From assembly GCA_028693565.1 (NCBI GenBank), contig JAQUVE010000007.1:1-44574 (forward strand): a stretch of 44,574 bases of DNA. Direction: 5' to 3'. Origin of the DNA: Sulfurospirillaceae bacterium. GTDB lineage: Bacteria; Campylobacterota; Campylobacteria; Campylobacterales; Sulfurospirillaceae. The translations under genes were made by a program, and so were the position numbers. How positions within the stretch are numbered: position 1 is the stretch's first letter; every line of letters begins with the position of its first letter. Shown here piece by piece: positions 44,069 through 44,574 of this stretch. The notes beneath the pieces are model-generated. The model was not told the origin of the DNA and searched no databases. It saw nothing but the letters and a program-made list of their open reading frames with translations.

Positions 44069-44574
44069 CTCCAAATTTTAACTTTCCAAAGATAGGCTAG
44101 CAGTGTAAAGAGAGCCATAAAGCCCACAAGTTTATAGCCTAAGTCTTCTCTTTCAGCTTTTTTTCTATCACCCGTTTTTTCCATATAGGCAATGACTTGA
44201 GTTTGTGCTTTTTCAGTCAGGCCAACACGAGGCATAGACGTGCCTTCTAAAAGCTTTTGAGGTTCATTAATAAATGTTTCAAGATATTCATAACTTTTGG
44301 CACGAATCATAATGGATAAATCAGGCGCAGGCGCTCCCATGTAAGCATTTAATTGCTCAGGAGTTGTTAGTGCTGAAACTTTATCGTAGTTCATACTATG
44401 GCATCTTCCACAGGCATCTTTGAAAACTTCTTTATCGCTAACTGTTTTAGGGGCAATGCTTTCCAAATAAGCGACCATATCAGCTATCTCTTGTTCACTC
44501 ATCCAATTATAATTTGGCATTGGATACGGCTTGGTATCATCGAATTTATGTTGCAAATGTGCCGCTTTTGTTGG
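44056..44574 (-). CDS. petC: Membrane-anchored cytochrome c, probable PetC (c1) of the bc1 complex, N-terminus cut
   Basis: The frame is open to the right edge (earlier codons read PTKAAHLQHKFDD), so a start is outside the window. Visible are a c-type heme site CGRCH (CxxCH) in KDACGRCHSMNYD, a candidate Met ligand in GTSMPRVGLTEKAQ, and a C-terminal membrane helix LVGFMALFTLLAYLWKVKIW. The preceding MSEQEIADMVAYLESI is the end of another cytochrome c domain, as in the diheme c subunit of the Campylobacterota bc1 complex. The C-terminal anchor with a short basic tail (WKVKIWREVE) matches that group. petA and petB would be expected next, beyond the edge. A different membrane cytochrome remains possible. 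Confidence 0.72.
   Translation of the reverse strand, partial: PTKAAHLQHKFDDTKPYPMPNYNWMSEQEIADMVAYLESIAPKTVSDKEVFKDACGRCHSMNYDKVSALTTPEQLNAYMGAPAPDLSIMIRAKSYEYLETFINEPQKLLEGTSMPRVGLTEKAQTQVIAYMEKTGDRKKAEREDLGYKLVGFMALFTLLAYLWKVKIWREVE

Overview
The window looks like chromosomal DNA of a Campylobacterota (Epsilonproteobacteria) species, most like Sulfurospirillum or a close relative. The evidence is AT-rich coding sequence, the gene order tRNAs-tuf-rpmG-tRNA-Trp-secE-nusG-rplKAJL-rpoB-rpoC-rpsL-rpsG-fusA with rpoB and rpoC unfused, an epsilon-type porin, a PetC-like cytochrome c, and a TorD-dependent periplasmic molybdoenzyme. The genus is an inference; no rRNA gene is present.

Layout. 1-6325: a PhoX-type phosphatase cut by the left edge, with a Pho-box-like repeat upstream, a secreted polysaccharide-deacetylase-like protein, a small acidic protein, a SnoaL-like protein, an EamA transporter, a VF530-type protein, an orphan ModD and a short-chain dehydrogenase. 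6563-15935: a probable amino-acid uptake and proline-oxidation regulon. A stand-alone ribbon-helix-helix (RHH) regulator overlaps an unknown 222-aa gene; a complete LivKHMGF-type ABC importer follows, then a PutA that lacks its own DNA-binding domain. The same tandem operator (two AGTANTACT units spaced by TTT) sits directly on the -10 box of both the regulator and putA, and putA has a terminator hairpin in its leader. 15985-17111: a membrane-anchored coiled-coil protein with an Asn/His-lined core, and YaaA.

17193-34330: the conserved translation/transcription block, starting from a near-consensus promoter. It carries five tRNAs, EF-Tu, L33, SecE, NusG, L11, L1, an L10-type mRNA leader, L10, L7/L12, an attenuator hairpin, RpoB, RpoC, a strong terminator, then S12, S7 and EF-G, ending in a second strong terminator and tRNA-Arg(CCT).

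34479-43773, all on the minus strand: a respiratory module. In transcription order it has an outer-membrane porin, then (separate unit) a TorD-like chaperone, a Tat-exported molybdopterin oxidoreductase, a four-cluster ferredoxin, a small secreted protein, an OmpR-type response regulator, a periplasmic family-5 solute-binding protein and a histidine kinase. No ABC permease and no membrane anchor subunit is encoded, so the binding protein is probably a sensor component. Porin and reductase units share an unusual A-tract element upstream. The right edge cuts a membrane-anchored cytochrome c resembling the c1 subunit of the bc1 complex.

No stretch longer than about 300 bases lacks a gene. I saw no CRISPR array, insertion sequence or prophage.
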